Shown here piece by piece: positions 42,002-49,572 of a DNA stretch of 64,000 nucleotides (positions are counted from its first letter, which is position 1; each line of letters begins with the position of its first letter). The stretch spans positions 3,782,001 through 3,846,000 of the forward strand of contig NZ_CP192292.1 in NCBI RefSeq assembly GCF_050596425.1, in the 5' to 3' direction. The notes beneath the pieces were generated by a model. That model did not search any database. It saw only the letters and a list, made by a program, of their open reading frames with translations, and was not told the DNA's origin. This DNA comes from G963665925 sp050596425 (GTDB lineage Bacteria > Bacillota > Clostridia > Peptostreptococcales > Acidaminobacteraceae). The translations under genes were made by a program, and so were the position numbers.

Positions 42002-42429
42002 TAAGCCTCATCCTTTCTTCGCGTCAAAATGTAAATACCACCGATGATGAGTAGCGCCGGCCAGAAGTACTCGCCGATGTCCCAAGGGATATATCTTTTA
42101 ACCACTAAGAATACGCCAAGACCAATTAACCCCGCCCCTAGAACGGCTTGGGTGTTGTGCTTATTGACTGGGTAGTATTCATAAGACGGCTTGTAGTCGT
42201 CATCATTGTAGCCATCTTTTTCATAGTCATCATTCTCTGAACGCCTTGGCTCTTCCGGTATGATAATCCACATAATAATGTATGCAAGTAAGCCGCCACC
42301 ACCAAAGAATACGGCTAAAACAGCGAAAAGTCTTACAATAACAGAATCAACGCCAAAATGCTCTGCGATACCACCACATACACCACCAATAACTTGATCT
42401 TTTCTTGATCTATATAATCGTTTTTGCAT
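42001..42429 (-). CDS. PspC-domain envelope stress protein (142 aa)
   Basis: Membrane protein with an N-terminal PspC domain: KRLYRSRKDQVIGGVCGGIA, EHFGVDSVIVRLFAVLAVFF and a helix ending in YIIMWIIIPEEP. A charged linker follows, then two more helices and a short LiaI-like C-terminus (YFWPALLIIGGIYILTRR). PspC proteins respond to membrane damage in the phage-shock response. It shares the operon with a second PspC gene 15 bases upstream. Confidence 0.9.
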   Translation of the reverse strand: MQKRLYRSRKDQVIGGVCGGIAEHFGVDSVIVRLFAVLAVFFGGGGLLAYIIMWIIIPEEPRRSENDDYEKDGYNDDDYKPSYEYYPVNKHNTQAVLGAGLIGLGVFLVVKRYIPWDIGEYFWPALLIIGGIYILTRRKDEA

Positions 42430-42444
42430 GTTATCCTCCTATTT

Positions 42445-42795
42445 CTATCGATCCGTCTCATGAGCATTGCCACTTGGCTCATCAGATTCAGTGTTTTCTA
42501 CATGAGTGTCTTGTTCTTCTTTTGCTTCTACGACAACATCTTCAGCCTTTTCATCCCGTCTCGGTCCCTTACTTGGATCGGATGCTCTCTTTTCCTTATA
42601 ATCTTCATACCCATATGGTGCCTCTGGAATAATAATCCAAGCAATAATGTAGGCTAAAAATCCAGTGCCACCAAATACGATTAAGAGTACCAGCCCTAAT
42701 CGAACAAGGCTTGAGTCTATATTAAAGTATTCCCCAAGGCCTCCACAAACACCTGCTAACATTCTATCTTGTCTTGATCTGTATAAACGATTCAT
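42445..42795 (-). CDS. PspC-domain envelope stress protein (116 aa)
   Basis: Paralogue of the next gene: NRLYRSRQDRMLAGVCGGLG, EYFNIDSSLVRLGLVLLIVF and YIIAWIIIPEAP form the PspC domain (about residues 1-65). The remainder is a charged tail without membrane segments (KEKRASDPSKGPRRDEKAED). It leads the three-gene PspC-PspC-LiaF operon. GGAGG-like purines precede the ATG. Transcribed away from the LiaI-like gene, with which it shares a promoter region. Confidence 0.9.
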   Translation of the reverse strand: MNRLYRSRQDRMLAGVCGGLGEYFNIDSSLVRLGLVLLIVFGGTGFLAYIIAWIIIPEAPYGYEDYKEKRASDPSKGPRRDEKAEDVVVEAKEEQDTHVENTESDEPSGNAHETDR

Positions 42796-42956
42796 AAATT
42801 TGTCCTCCTGTTCTTATCTTTGATCAAATCATAACATACGCTCCCTGATAACAAGCTGAGCGTTTAATTAGAAAATGATTAGAATACCTTACCCGATTTT
42901 TTAAAAACTTTAGGGAAATGTTTTGTCATTCTCAGAAAAATTTAATACTCTAACGT

Positions 42957-42962
42957 TATAAT
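42957..42962 (+). promoter_or_regulatory. putative -10 element of the LiaI-like gene
   Basis: TATAAT at 42957-42962, about 35 bases before the ATG; no clear -35 is seen, so activation by a regulator is possible. Confidence 0.35.
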
Positions 42963-42996
42963 GAATACAAGAAAGACGAAAGAAAGAGGTGTTATT

Positions 42997-43584
42997 ATGA
43001 AAAAAACTGGCATATTCCCCGGCTTTATGCTTATAACAGCCGGTGTTATCTTACTCGCCAGCAATATAGGGCTTATACGGTTCAATTGGAACTTTATATG
43101 GCCATTATTTTTACTCATTCCAGGTTTGATGTTTGAATTATCCTATTTTGGAAGTCGCCGCAACCCCGGTGTTCTCGTTCCAGGTGGTATTTTAACCGTT
43201 TATAGCGTATTCTTCTACTTCAATATTATAACAGGTTGGAACTTCATGGATAATCTTTGGCCTGTATTTTTACTCGGACCTAGTTTTGGTTTGTTCCAAC
43301 TCTATTTGTTCGGAGGAAGAGAAAAAGGTGTCCTGATTGCTTCAACGATACTTGGATTTTTATCAGCTGTATTCCTATCATTCTCTCTTTTTGGTTTTGC
43401 AGCAGATTTCATTGGTCCTGCAGCCCTTATTCTCTTTGGACTCTTTATTCTCACAAAGGATAAAAAAACTCGCAAGCGCCATGACCGCTACGACCAAACA
43501 TCCCGTCAAGAGACTGGTCATGAGGATGACTTAGAAGACGATCTTGAAGAGTATTTTGATACAGATGAGGATGATCCAAAATAA
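42997..43584 (+). CDS. LiaI/LiaF-like transmembrane protein
   Basis: 195-residue protein with about six short membrane helices (DUF5668-like pattern FPGFMLITAGVILLASNIG and FIWPLFLLIPGLMFELSYF) and an acidic cytoplasmic tail (EDDLEDDLEEYFDTDEDD). Its helices resemble the N-terminal part of the LiaF-like protein nearby. The frame opens at 42961, but AAAGAGGTG lies five bases before the ATG at 42997. Divergent from the PspC operon, it is probably part of the same envelope-stress response. Confidence 0.8.
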   Translation: MKKTGIFPGFMLITAGVILLASNIGLIRFNWNFIWPLFLLIPGLMFELSYFGSRRNPGVLVPGGILTVYSVFFYFNIITGWNFMDNLWPVFLLGPSFGLFQLYLFGGREKGVLIASTILGFLSAVFLSFSLFGFAADFIGPAALILFGLFILTKDKKTRKRHDRYDQTSRQETGHEDDLEDDLEEYFDTDEDDPK

Positions 43585-43597
43585 GATTTTAAACACG

Positions 43598-43646
43598 AAA
43601 AAGTCCCTGATGCCTATATAGGCTAGATCAGGGACTTTATTTTTTT
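43598..43646. terminator. bidirectional terminator
   Basis: AAAGTCCCTGAT (43600-43611) pairs with ATCAGGGACTTT (43627-43638), with an inner GCC/GGC helix; seven T follow on the plus strand and five T on the minus strand. It serves the LiaI-like gene and the convergent Gx transporter gene. Confidence 0.88.
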
Positions 43647-43648
43647 GA

Positions 43649-44179
43649 TTATGCCCGCTCAGGCACTTCATAGGCATGTCGCACATGGGGAACCAAATAA
43701 GGAATGAGGGCTTTTGAAACATAGCCAACAAATATTCCAGCTCCAACCGATGTCAATAAAAGAACCGGTAAGTAAGACAATATCCTGATATTTTGTAACA
43801 TGGCCGCCGCCACAAGGACCTGACCCATGCTGTGGAAAAAAGCGCCTGTAACACTTATTCCAATCATACTGACATAGTCTTTTGCCAGGGCAATTAATAG
43901 GGTCATCATAAGCAGACTCAGCATGCCCCCAGAAAAACTATATAAAAAACCAGAAACGCCACCACCAAATATTGAGCCGATCATAATACGGGCCACCAGT
44001 ATGCCAAAGGCTTCTTTATATCCCATGAGCACGACCGCCAACATTGTAATAATGTTTGCCAGCCCAATTTTAGCCCCAGGGGTTAAAACCGGCAGCGGAA
44101 TCATACTTTCGGCAATGTGTAGAACCAGAGCTATTGATACAAATAAGGCTCTAACTGCCAGTCGTTTTGTTTGATTCAT
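43649..44179 (-). CDS. Gx transporter family protein (heptaprenyl diphosphate synthase component I-like)
   Basis: 176-residue membrane protein with about five helices. VRALFVSIALVLHIAESMIP and PGAKIGLANIITMLAVVLMG (the P-G-x-K-x-G-L-x-N motif), then GGGVSGFLYSFSGGMLS, match the family annotated as heptaprenyl diphosphate synthase component I or Gx transporter, an ECF S-component-like fold. A transport role is more likely than prenyl synthesis. It lies two bases after sdaAA, so it probably helps serine or cysteine-related metabolism. Confidence 0.85.
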   Translation of the reverse strand: MNQTKRLAVRALFVSIALVLHIAESMIPLPVLTPGAKIGLANIITMLAVVLMGYKEAFGILVARIMIGSIFGGGVSGFLYSFSGGMLSLLMMTLLIALAKDYVSMIGISVTGAFFHSMGQVLVAAAMLQNIRILSYLPVLLLTSVGAGIFVGYVSKALIPYLVPHVRHAYEVPERA

Positions 44180-44181
44180 GA

Positions 44182-45075
44182 TTATTTCACCTTTTCATCT
44201 CCAAAGATGCCTGCCTCCAGCTCTCTTGCTGTCGGTGCATCAGCTAGACCTCCCATGGAAGTCTCTTTTAATGTCGGGCTCATAATGCGACCAACAGACC
44301 GCATGGCATCCACGACTTCATCAAATGGGACGATTGTCGTGATACCTGCAAGAGCCATATCAGCAGAGATAACTGCATTGGCAGTGCCAATTGCATTTCT
44401 CTTCTCACAAGGACATTCTACCAAACCTGCGATAGGATCACAAACAAGGCCCAATATGTTTTTAATTGTAAAAGCTGCTGCTGAAAGGGCTGATTTTGGT
44501 GTCCCACCAAGCATTTCAACAAGTCCAGCTGCTGCCATTGCAGCCGCTGTGCCCGTCTCGGCCTGACATCCGCCTTCTGCACCTGAAACTGTCGCATTTC
44601 TTGCGATGAGATACCCCACGGCCGAAGCTGTAAAGAGTCCATTCACAATGGTTTCGTCTGTTAATCCCCTATCAAGACCAATTTTTACAACCGCTCCTGG
44701 TAGTATACCACATGAACCAGCTGTTGGTGCCGCTACTATTTTTCCCATGGAAGCATTAACTTCTGATACAGCCATCGCCGCAGCGATGGCGTCTGTCATG
44801 GCTTTACCGGCCAAGGACGCATGCTCGCCTGCGTATGTTGAAAGCTTGTGGGCCCCACCTCCAATGAGACCACCCACAGACTTTATGTTTGGATCCATGC
44901 CTGCCTCAATGGCAGACTTCATAACCTCATAGGCCTCTGTCATTGACCCTATAACAAGAGATCTTTCAATCTCCTTGCTTTCACACTCTCTAAGAATCAT
45001 GACTTCATATATGCTTTTCCCCTCTTTTTCACAGACATCCAGGAGTTGAGCGCCATTTGTAAATTTATACTTCAT
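44182..45075 (-). CDS. sdaAA: L-serine dehydratase, iron-sulfur, alpha subunit
   Basis: Catalytic subunit (297 residues) of the oxygen-sensitive 4Fe-4S L-serine dehydratase that turns serine into pyruvate and ammonia. Cluster cysteines are visible in AGSCGILPGAV, EGGCQAETG and LVCDPIAGLVECPC. The N-terminal helical pattern with MILRECE is typical of SdaAA. The beta-subunit gene lies 11 bases upstream, so the two form one enzyme, as is usual in clostridia. Points to amino-acid fermentation. Confidence 0.96.
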   Translation of the reverse strand: MKYKFTNGAQLLDVCEKEGKSIYEVMILRECESKEIERSLVIGSMTEAYEVMKSAIEAGMDPNIKSVGGLIGGGAHKLSTYAGEHASLAGKAMTDAIAAAMAVSEVNASMGKIVAAPTAGSCGILPGAVVKIGLDRGLTDETIVNGLFTASAVGYLIARNATVSGAEGGCQAETGTAAAMAAAGLVEMLGGTPKSALSAAAFTIKNILGLVCDPIAGLVECPCEKRNAIGTANAVISADMALAGITTIVPFDEVVDAMRSVGRIMSPTLKETSMGGLADAPTARELEAGIFGDEKVK

Positions 45076-45086
45076 ACTGTGTCTCC

Positions 45087-45758
45087 TTAAATTTGATCAA
45101 TCAAAGTTATGGCTTCAATACCAACCACTCTGGTATTGATAACTTCAAGAACACGTTCGTCAAGCATTTCATCAAGCTCTATAACCATTGAGGCTTGTCC
45201 ACGCTTTTCTTTACGAGAGCAGTTAAGAGAAACGATATTTATACCCAGGGTAGCAAGAATACGAGTAACTCCACTTATGACCCCTTCACGATCTCGATGA
45301 CGGGTTAACATTACAGGTTTTTCTCCTGTCATATCTACAGCAAACCCATTCACGTCCCATATTTGGATGCTTCCACCCCCAACAGAAGACCCTGACATGC
45401 TTATCTCTTCGTCTTCCTCTGTAATGATTTCAATACGAACAGAATTGGGATGCACATCCCCCAGGTCAGCGGGAACAAACTCAAATGCAACGCCCTGACT
45501 CCGGGCTATAGACATGGCCTCCTTCAGACGTTCATCTCTTTCAGAATATCCCAGCACCCCTGCAAGAAGGGCGCGGTCAGTACCATGTCCTTTATATGTT
45601 TTGGCAAATGAGCCGTGAAGATAAAACTTCACAGACTTCACATTGTTGCCCGCCACTCTATTGGCTGCCAATCCCAGTCTGGCAGCACCCGCTGTATGCG
45701 AGCTTGAGGGTCCAATCATAACTGGACCGATCACGTCAAAAGCACTGTATTCAGCCAT
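45087..45758 (-). CDS. sdaAB: L-serine dehydratase, iron-sulfur, beta subunit
   Basis: 223-residue partner subunit. YSAFDVIGPVMIGPSSSHTA is the family hallmark (serine-binding S-S-S-H-T), followed by the beta domain and a C-terminal ACT domain (about 145-220) that may bind serine as regulator. The frame opens at 45860, but GGAGG lies five bases before the ATG at 45758 (MAEYSAFD), which matches other SdaAB proteins. First gene of the sdaAB-sdaAA-Gx operon. Confidence 0.95.
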   Translation of the reverse strand: MAEYSAFDVIGPVMIGPSSSHTAGAARLGLAANRVAGNNVKSVKFYLHGSFAKTYKGHGTDRALLAGVLGYSERDERLKEAMSIARSQGVAFEFVPADLGDVHPNSVRIEIITEEDEEISMSGSSVGGGSIQIWDVNGFAVDMTGEKPVMLTRHRDREGVISGVTRILATLGINIVSLNCSRKEKRGQASMVIELDEMLDERVLEVINTRVVGIEAITLIDQI

Positions 45759-45867
45759 GAATCCTCCATTAACTCTTGGCCGATCATCCACAGTAATATC
45801 ATACAAGCTAGTGAACACTTGCAAGTTCATCACGGTTAATGATTCAGCCCTGTTTTCCATAAAATAA

Positions 45868-45900
45868 AACTCAGGACACCCACTATGGCTATCCTGAGTT
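45868..45900 (-). terminator. terminator after the Rossmann-chemoreceptor gene
   Basis: AACTCAGGA (45868-45876) pairs with TCCTGAGTT (45892-45900); TTTATTTTATGG follows on the minus strand. About 80 bases after the stop at 45982 and 110 before sdaAB, so an attenuator for sdaAB is the alternative. Confidence 0.65.
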
Positions 45901-45981
45901 CATTAAATTATATGTTTTACTTTTTGTCAATCAACCCGTCAATAGAGATTAAACTTCAAAGAAAAGAAGATAAATCTTTCA

Positions 45982-46779
45982 TTATGAAATCGTTGTCTCG
46001 TTCATTAACGTTGAAAGCGCCGACTGGACATTGTCAGATACAGACTTCTGATTTTGCGAAAGTTCATCTAGCCTGTCCACTTCACTTGTAATCTTTTCGT
46101 TTTCCTGTGATATTGACTTGAGAAGGTCTGATATCTCTTTTGCAAATCTTGCTGTATCATCTGAAAGCTTTTGCACTTCACTGGCAACAACGGCGAAACC
46201 GCGACCATGCTCACCTGCTCTCGCCGCTTCAATATTGGCATTTAGACCAAGAATTTTAATTTGATTTGTGATTTTATTGACTGCACTGATCATTTGATCA
46301 CTCTTCTCAATAAATACATTTGATGCCTCTGTGGACTCGTTTAATTGACCACTGACATTGCCAAGAACTTCTACAGTCTTAGCAATTCTATCCAGTTCCA
46401 TTTCAAATTTTGAAGTCGTTTGAGCAACGGCTTCCATTTGGGTATTCAGCTTATCAGAAAGTAGGACCTGCTGGTCTACGACGGTCATCATCACCTGTGC
46501 CACATCCGACTCTATGATCTTGTGAGTCTTGCCATACGCATCATGCAGTGACTCGATCACCACAGGAACCCCTGTTGCTTCAATAACTGCATCAACGTTT
46601 CTTCTGCCGATCTCTGAAATATCATTGGCATGGGCAATGCCTACTTTTTTAGCCAGTTCAATGCCCGGTGCATCCATATTGCGGTCAATAACCAGATCAA
46701 TCTCAATGCCCTCAAGATCTTTCATGGCCTTGATTAGATTGGTCCCACCTAATCCCGCTCCAACTATTGCTAATTTCAT
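45982..46779 (-). CDS. soluble chemoreceptor with N-terminal NAD(P)-binding Rossmann domain
   Basis: 265-residue cytoplasmic fusion. Residues 1-110 form a Rossmann domain with dinucleotide-binding MKLAIVGAGLGGTNLIKAM, a second-strand acidic residue (IDLVIDRN) and VDAVIEATG, as in homoserine or aspartate dehydrogenase N-domains. Residues about 115-265 are a short methyl-accepting coiled coil with the conserved tip KILGLNANIEAARAGEHGRG and FAVVASEVQKLSDDTARF. There is no membrane segment, HAMP or full-length receptor arm, so the receptor is far shorter than usual. GGGAG precedes the ATG. It may report NAD(P) redox state or a Rossmann-bound metabolite to the CheA array; this is inference. Confidence 0.88.
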   Translation of the reverse strand: MKLAIVGAGLGGTNLIKAMKDLEGIEIDLVIDRNMDAPGIELAKKVGIAHANDISEIGRRNVDAVIEATGVPVVIESLHDAYGKTHKIIESDVAQVMMTVVDQQVLLSDKLNTQMEAVAQTTSKFEMELDRIAKTVEVLGNVSGQLNESTEASNVFIEKSDQMISAVNKITNQIKILGLNANIEAARAGEHGRGFAVVASEVQKLSDDTARFAKEISDLLKSISQENEKITSEVDRLDELSQNQKSVSDNVQSALSTLMNETTIS

Positions 46780-47080
46780 TTGACACGCTCCCCGAATTTA
46801 CTTATTATACTGAGCAACTTGCAAACTCTCCCTTTGACGCTTCAATCCTTACGCATTCCAAAGAACCCTTTTTAATGCGTTGAGCATTATAAGTTTTCAT
46901 ATGATGAAGGGCAAGAACATAATTTTATATGTATGCAAGTGTGTAATACCCATAAATTATAGCATTTCCATGTAAATTAACAAAGCCATCAAATTGAACA
47001 AAAGTGTTCACTACTTGAAAAGCCAGACCTATGAGCATGAACACTCAAACGTCTGGCTTTTACATTAAAATTATAAGTTC
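46780..47080. other. 301-bp intergenic region
   Basis: No gene is visible. It holds TATAAT at 46809-46804 (minus) upstream of the chemoreceptor-like gene without a convincing -35, and the terminator at 47019-47060. The rest is AT-rich and featureless. Confidence 0.45.
47019..47060 (-). terminator. terminator of the peptidoglycan-binding protein gene
   Basis: AAAGCCAGAC (47019-47028) pairs with GTCTGGCTTT (47051-47060), with an inner TGAG/CTCA helix; TTCAAG follows on the minus strand. Confidence 0.7.
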
Positions 47081-48412
47081 TTATTCTTTTCCAGCAGCAA
47101 TTCTAACATTCTTCTGATGCTTGGAATCTACTTTTCTGTTGGCATGGAGCTTTGAATCTTTAAAATGCAGGCATAAATGACCATCAAAATCATTGCCCTT
47201 TACAGAGTCAAAGTTATAGCCATAACCATAGCCACCACTTCTAGTATTGATGTATTGACCTTCAGGCATATTGTCCATACCTGCATGAGGCATACCATTT
47301 AGTGATGCGGCAATGACATGTCCATTGAAGTGTACAAGTACAGGACGTCTCACCCAGCTGTAATCCCCACCCCAAAGCGCCTTAATAATATGGGCATCTT
47401 CGGCTGTAAGCGGTTCAACATCAGAATGAACACCACCATAGGCTGCCAGCATTTTAAACGTCGTGCCTGTGTTGAAATCTTCAATAACAAAAACTGTCTT
47501 GCCTTTATCAATCATATCTTTAACAGTCGTCCAAGATAAATACTCACCAAAACGACGGTCTGTTGACTGTCTTGATACGATTTGAACCTGGTTCACATAG
47601 CCCGGTTGGATCATTTTTGCAATGGTCTCCATTCCTGCAACACCATCAGCTTTTAAATTATATTTTACTTGGAAGGCCATTACGGCATTCTCTGTGTTTT
47701 CATCATATACATCTGTGAAGGCACTTGTTTCAAGCAAGCCTTCTTTAACAAGAACTTGCTGTAATAAAGCAACTTCTTGGTGTCTCTCACCCGGAATAAG
47801 CATGTCTTTTGTTATGGTTCCAAGTGATATTGATTCTTCAGGCTCCCCTTCCGGGTGTGTTTCTGCCAGAAATATGTATCCCATGTCTTGTAGCTTGGTC
47901 AGGGTGTTTGTCCCCGCAACACCATCAGCAGCTAGACCTGAGTCTGCTTGAAAAGATGCCACAGCCATGGTGGTTTGGTTTCCATAATAGTTTGTCGCCT
48001 GGTCAATTTCCAAGTAACCAAGAGACATTAATGCCGTTTGAAGAAGCTTGACGGCCTCGTTCTCCATTTTGGGCTTTAGGACAAGTGTTTCCATTTCACC
48101 CATAAGACCGTCCTTGAACATGGCTTCAATGGTATTTGTACCAGCAATGCCATCAGGGGTGAGTCCCTTTGATTTTTGAAATGCAATTACAGCGCTTTTT
48201 ATGTCCGTGTCATAAATATTTGTGATTTCGTCTGCTGTTAAGTAACCACCGCGTCGCAGGGCATTTTGAATATGTAGCACATCTTGATGTTCTGTACCTT
48301 CTTCATATTTTTTTAAATCAAAATACGTGTCGGTTTTGTCCAGAGCAAAGGAAAACTGTGAACTGGTCAGAAGCACAATACCTGCACAAATTGCTGCAAT
48401 TTTTCTTTTCAT
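47081..48412 (-). CDS. secreted protein with three peptidoglycan-binding domains
   Basis: 443-residue exported protein. A signal peptide (to about residue 24) is followed by three PG_binding_1 domains (about 38-110, 115-185 and 212-280), each with the V-x-x-L-Q-x-x-L-x-x-x-G-Y/L pattern and a final D-G-I/V-A-G-T/M motif. The last 150 residues form a separate domain rich in His and Trp: GGVHSDVEPLTAEDA, WGGDYSWVRRPVLV, HVIAASLNGMPHAG and GNDFDGHLCLHFKDSKLHAN. It resembles a conserved domain often attached to wall-binding repeats in clostridia, without known chemistry. Monocistronic. Confidence 0.82.
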   Translation of the reverse strand: MKRKIAAICAGIVLLTSSQFSFALDKTDTYFDLKKYEEGTEHQDVLHIQNALRRGGYLTADEITNIYDTDIKSAVIAFQKSKGLTPDGIAGTNTIEAMFKDGLMGEMETLVLKPKMENEAVKLLQTALMSLGYLEIDQATNYYGNQTTMAVASFQADSGLAADGVAGTNTLTKLQDMGYIFLAETHPEGEPEESISLGTITKDMLIPGERHQEVALLQQVLVKEGLLETSAFTDVYDENTENAVMAFQVKYNLKADGVAGMETIAKMIQPGYVNQVQIVSRQSTDRRFGEYLSWTTVKDMIDKGKTVFVIEDFNTGTTFKMLAAYGGVHSDVEPLTAEDAHIIKALWGGDYSWVRRPVLVHFNGHVIAASLNGMPHAGMDNMPEGQYINTRSGGYGYGYNFDSVKGNDFDGHLCLHFKDSKLHANRKVDSKHQKNVRIAAGKE

Positions 48413-48554
48413 TATAGCCTCCCAATAGCATGGCTTGTCTATATTGCCATAACACGTTACCTATAATCATCTTAGCACTCATGGTTGACATAATCAAGAA
48501 AACCATTATTACAATTCAATAACGAATGTGTTTCCTTCTGTTTTTGAGGGATTT

Positions 48555-49280
48555 TTACATCTCCTCCCATCCAATTAGGTCACGAACAACTTTCGAAGCA
48601 CAAATCATGCCAGATACCGATGGAACAAAAGACATAGAACCAGGTGTTTTCTTTCTTGGATTCGTTGGATGTTCATCAAGTTCAAGGGGTTTAACAGCCG
48701 GTTCGTCTGAGAAACAAACATTCAACTTTTTAACACCTCGCACTCGAAGTTCCTTACGCATAACCTTAGCAAGAGGACATGTGTGAGTCTTTGCTATGTC
48801 CACAATTTTGAAGCGCGTTGGATCCATTTTGTTGCCGGTTCCCATGCTTGCAATAACAGGCACCTTGTTCTCCCAGCATCTTTGAATCAGATCAAGCTTG
48901 GCTGATACCATGTCAATGGCATCAATGACATAATCCCAGGTTGGGTCAAATATTTCTGATGCGGTGTCTGCATTGTACTTTTTATTGTGTACAGTCACCT
49001 TGATGCCCGGTTGAATACGCATAACCCGTTCTTTCATCAGGTCCACCTTGGTCATGCCCACTGTATCAGGAAAGGCATGAATCTGTCTGTTCACATTTGT
49101 TATGTCCACCGTATCAAAGTCGACAAGTACCAAATGTCCAACACCAACTCTAGCAAGAGCTTCCACTGAGAAAGATCCCACTCCACCAACTCCAAATACA
49201 GCCACTGTTGCATTTCTTAGTTTTTCAAGACCCTCTTGGCCAATCACCATTTCCGATCTTGTAAATTGATTTTTTTCCAT
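48555..49280 (-). CDS. tcdA: tRNA threonylcarbamoyladenosine dehydratase
   Basis: E1/ThiF-like ATP-dependent enzyme (241 residues) that cyclises t6A37 in tRNA to ct6A. It shows the Rossmann motif VAVFGVGGVGSFSVEALARV, the Asp of VDFDTVDITNVNRQIHA, a catalytic-region VIDAIDMVSAKL, and the TcdA-specific end TPGSMSFVPSVSGMICASKV. The frame opens at 49313; TTGGAGG lies 11 bases before the ATG at 49280 (MEKNQFTRSEM), which matches the family N-terminus. Zinc-binding cysteines of MoeB are absent, as expected for TcdA. Confidence 0.92.
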   Translation of the reverse strand: MEKNQFTRSEMVIGQEGLEKLRNATVAVFGVGGVGSFSVEALARVGVGHLVLVDFDTVDITNVNRQIHAFPDTVGMTKVDLMKERVMRIQPGIKVTVHNKKYNADTASEIFDPTWDYVIDAIDMVSAKLDLIQRCWENKVPVIASMGTGNKMDPTRFKIVDIAKTHTCPLAKVMRKELRVRGVKKLNVCFSDEPAVKPLELDEHPTNPRKKTPGSMSFVPSVSGMICASKVVRDLIGWEEM

Positions 49281-49572
49281 TATTCGATAAACCTCCAACT
49301 TGCACAAAATCATTCACACTTTTACTGGTGGCTTTCCATAGGTTCATTTAATCAAGCGTGCGCAAAATATCTGATTCATGTCACCACCAACCCCTATATA
49401 AACCCATTGCTTTATATATAACAATATATCAATATATATCGCGGTCAGTTAAAATCATATTTTGCAAGACACTCCAGTGATGCACTTGTGATCAAATAAA
49501 TTTCCTGTTGTTATAACATCACTTGCCCCTATGCAAAACTTATCAGTCTGGTATAGTCTATCGAATTTGTGT
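49281..49572. other. intergenic region without a recognisable gene
   Basis: About 290 bases, AT-rich, including several TATAT runs near 49410-49440. It separates the molybdopterin enzyme operon from tcdA. I see no strong hairpin or promoter in it. Confidence 0.4.

Noticed and set aside
44171..44566. 131-codon plus-strand frame over sdaAA
   Set aside because: Shadow of the Ala/Gly-rich sdaAA codons; no ribosome site and no sensible composition.
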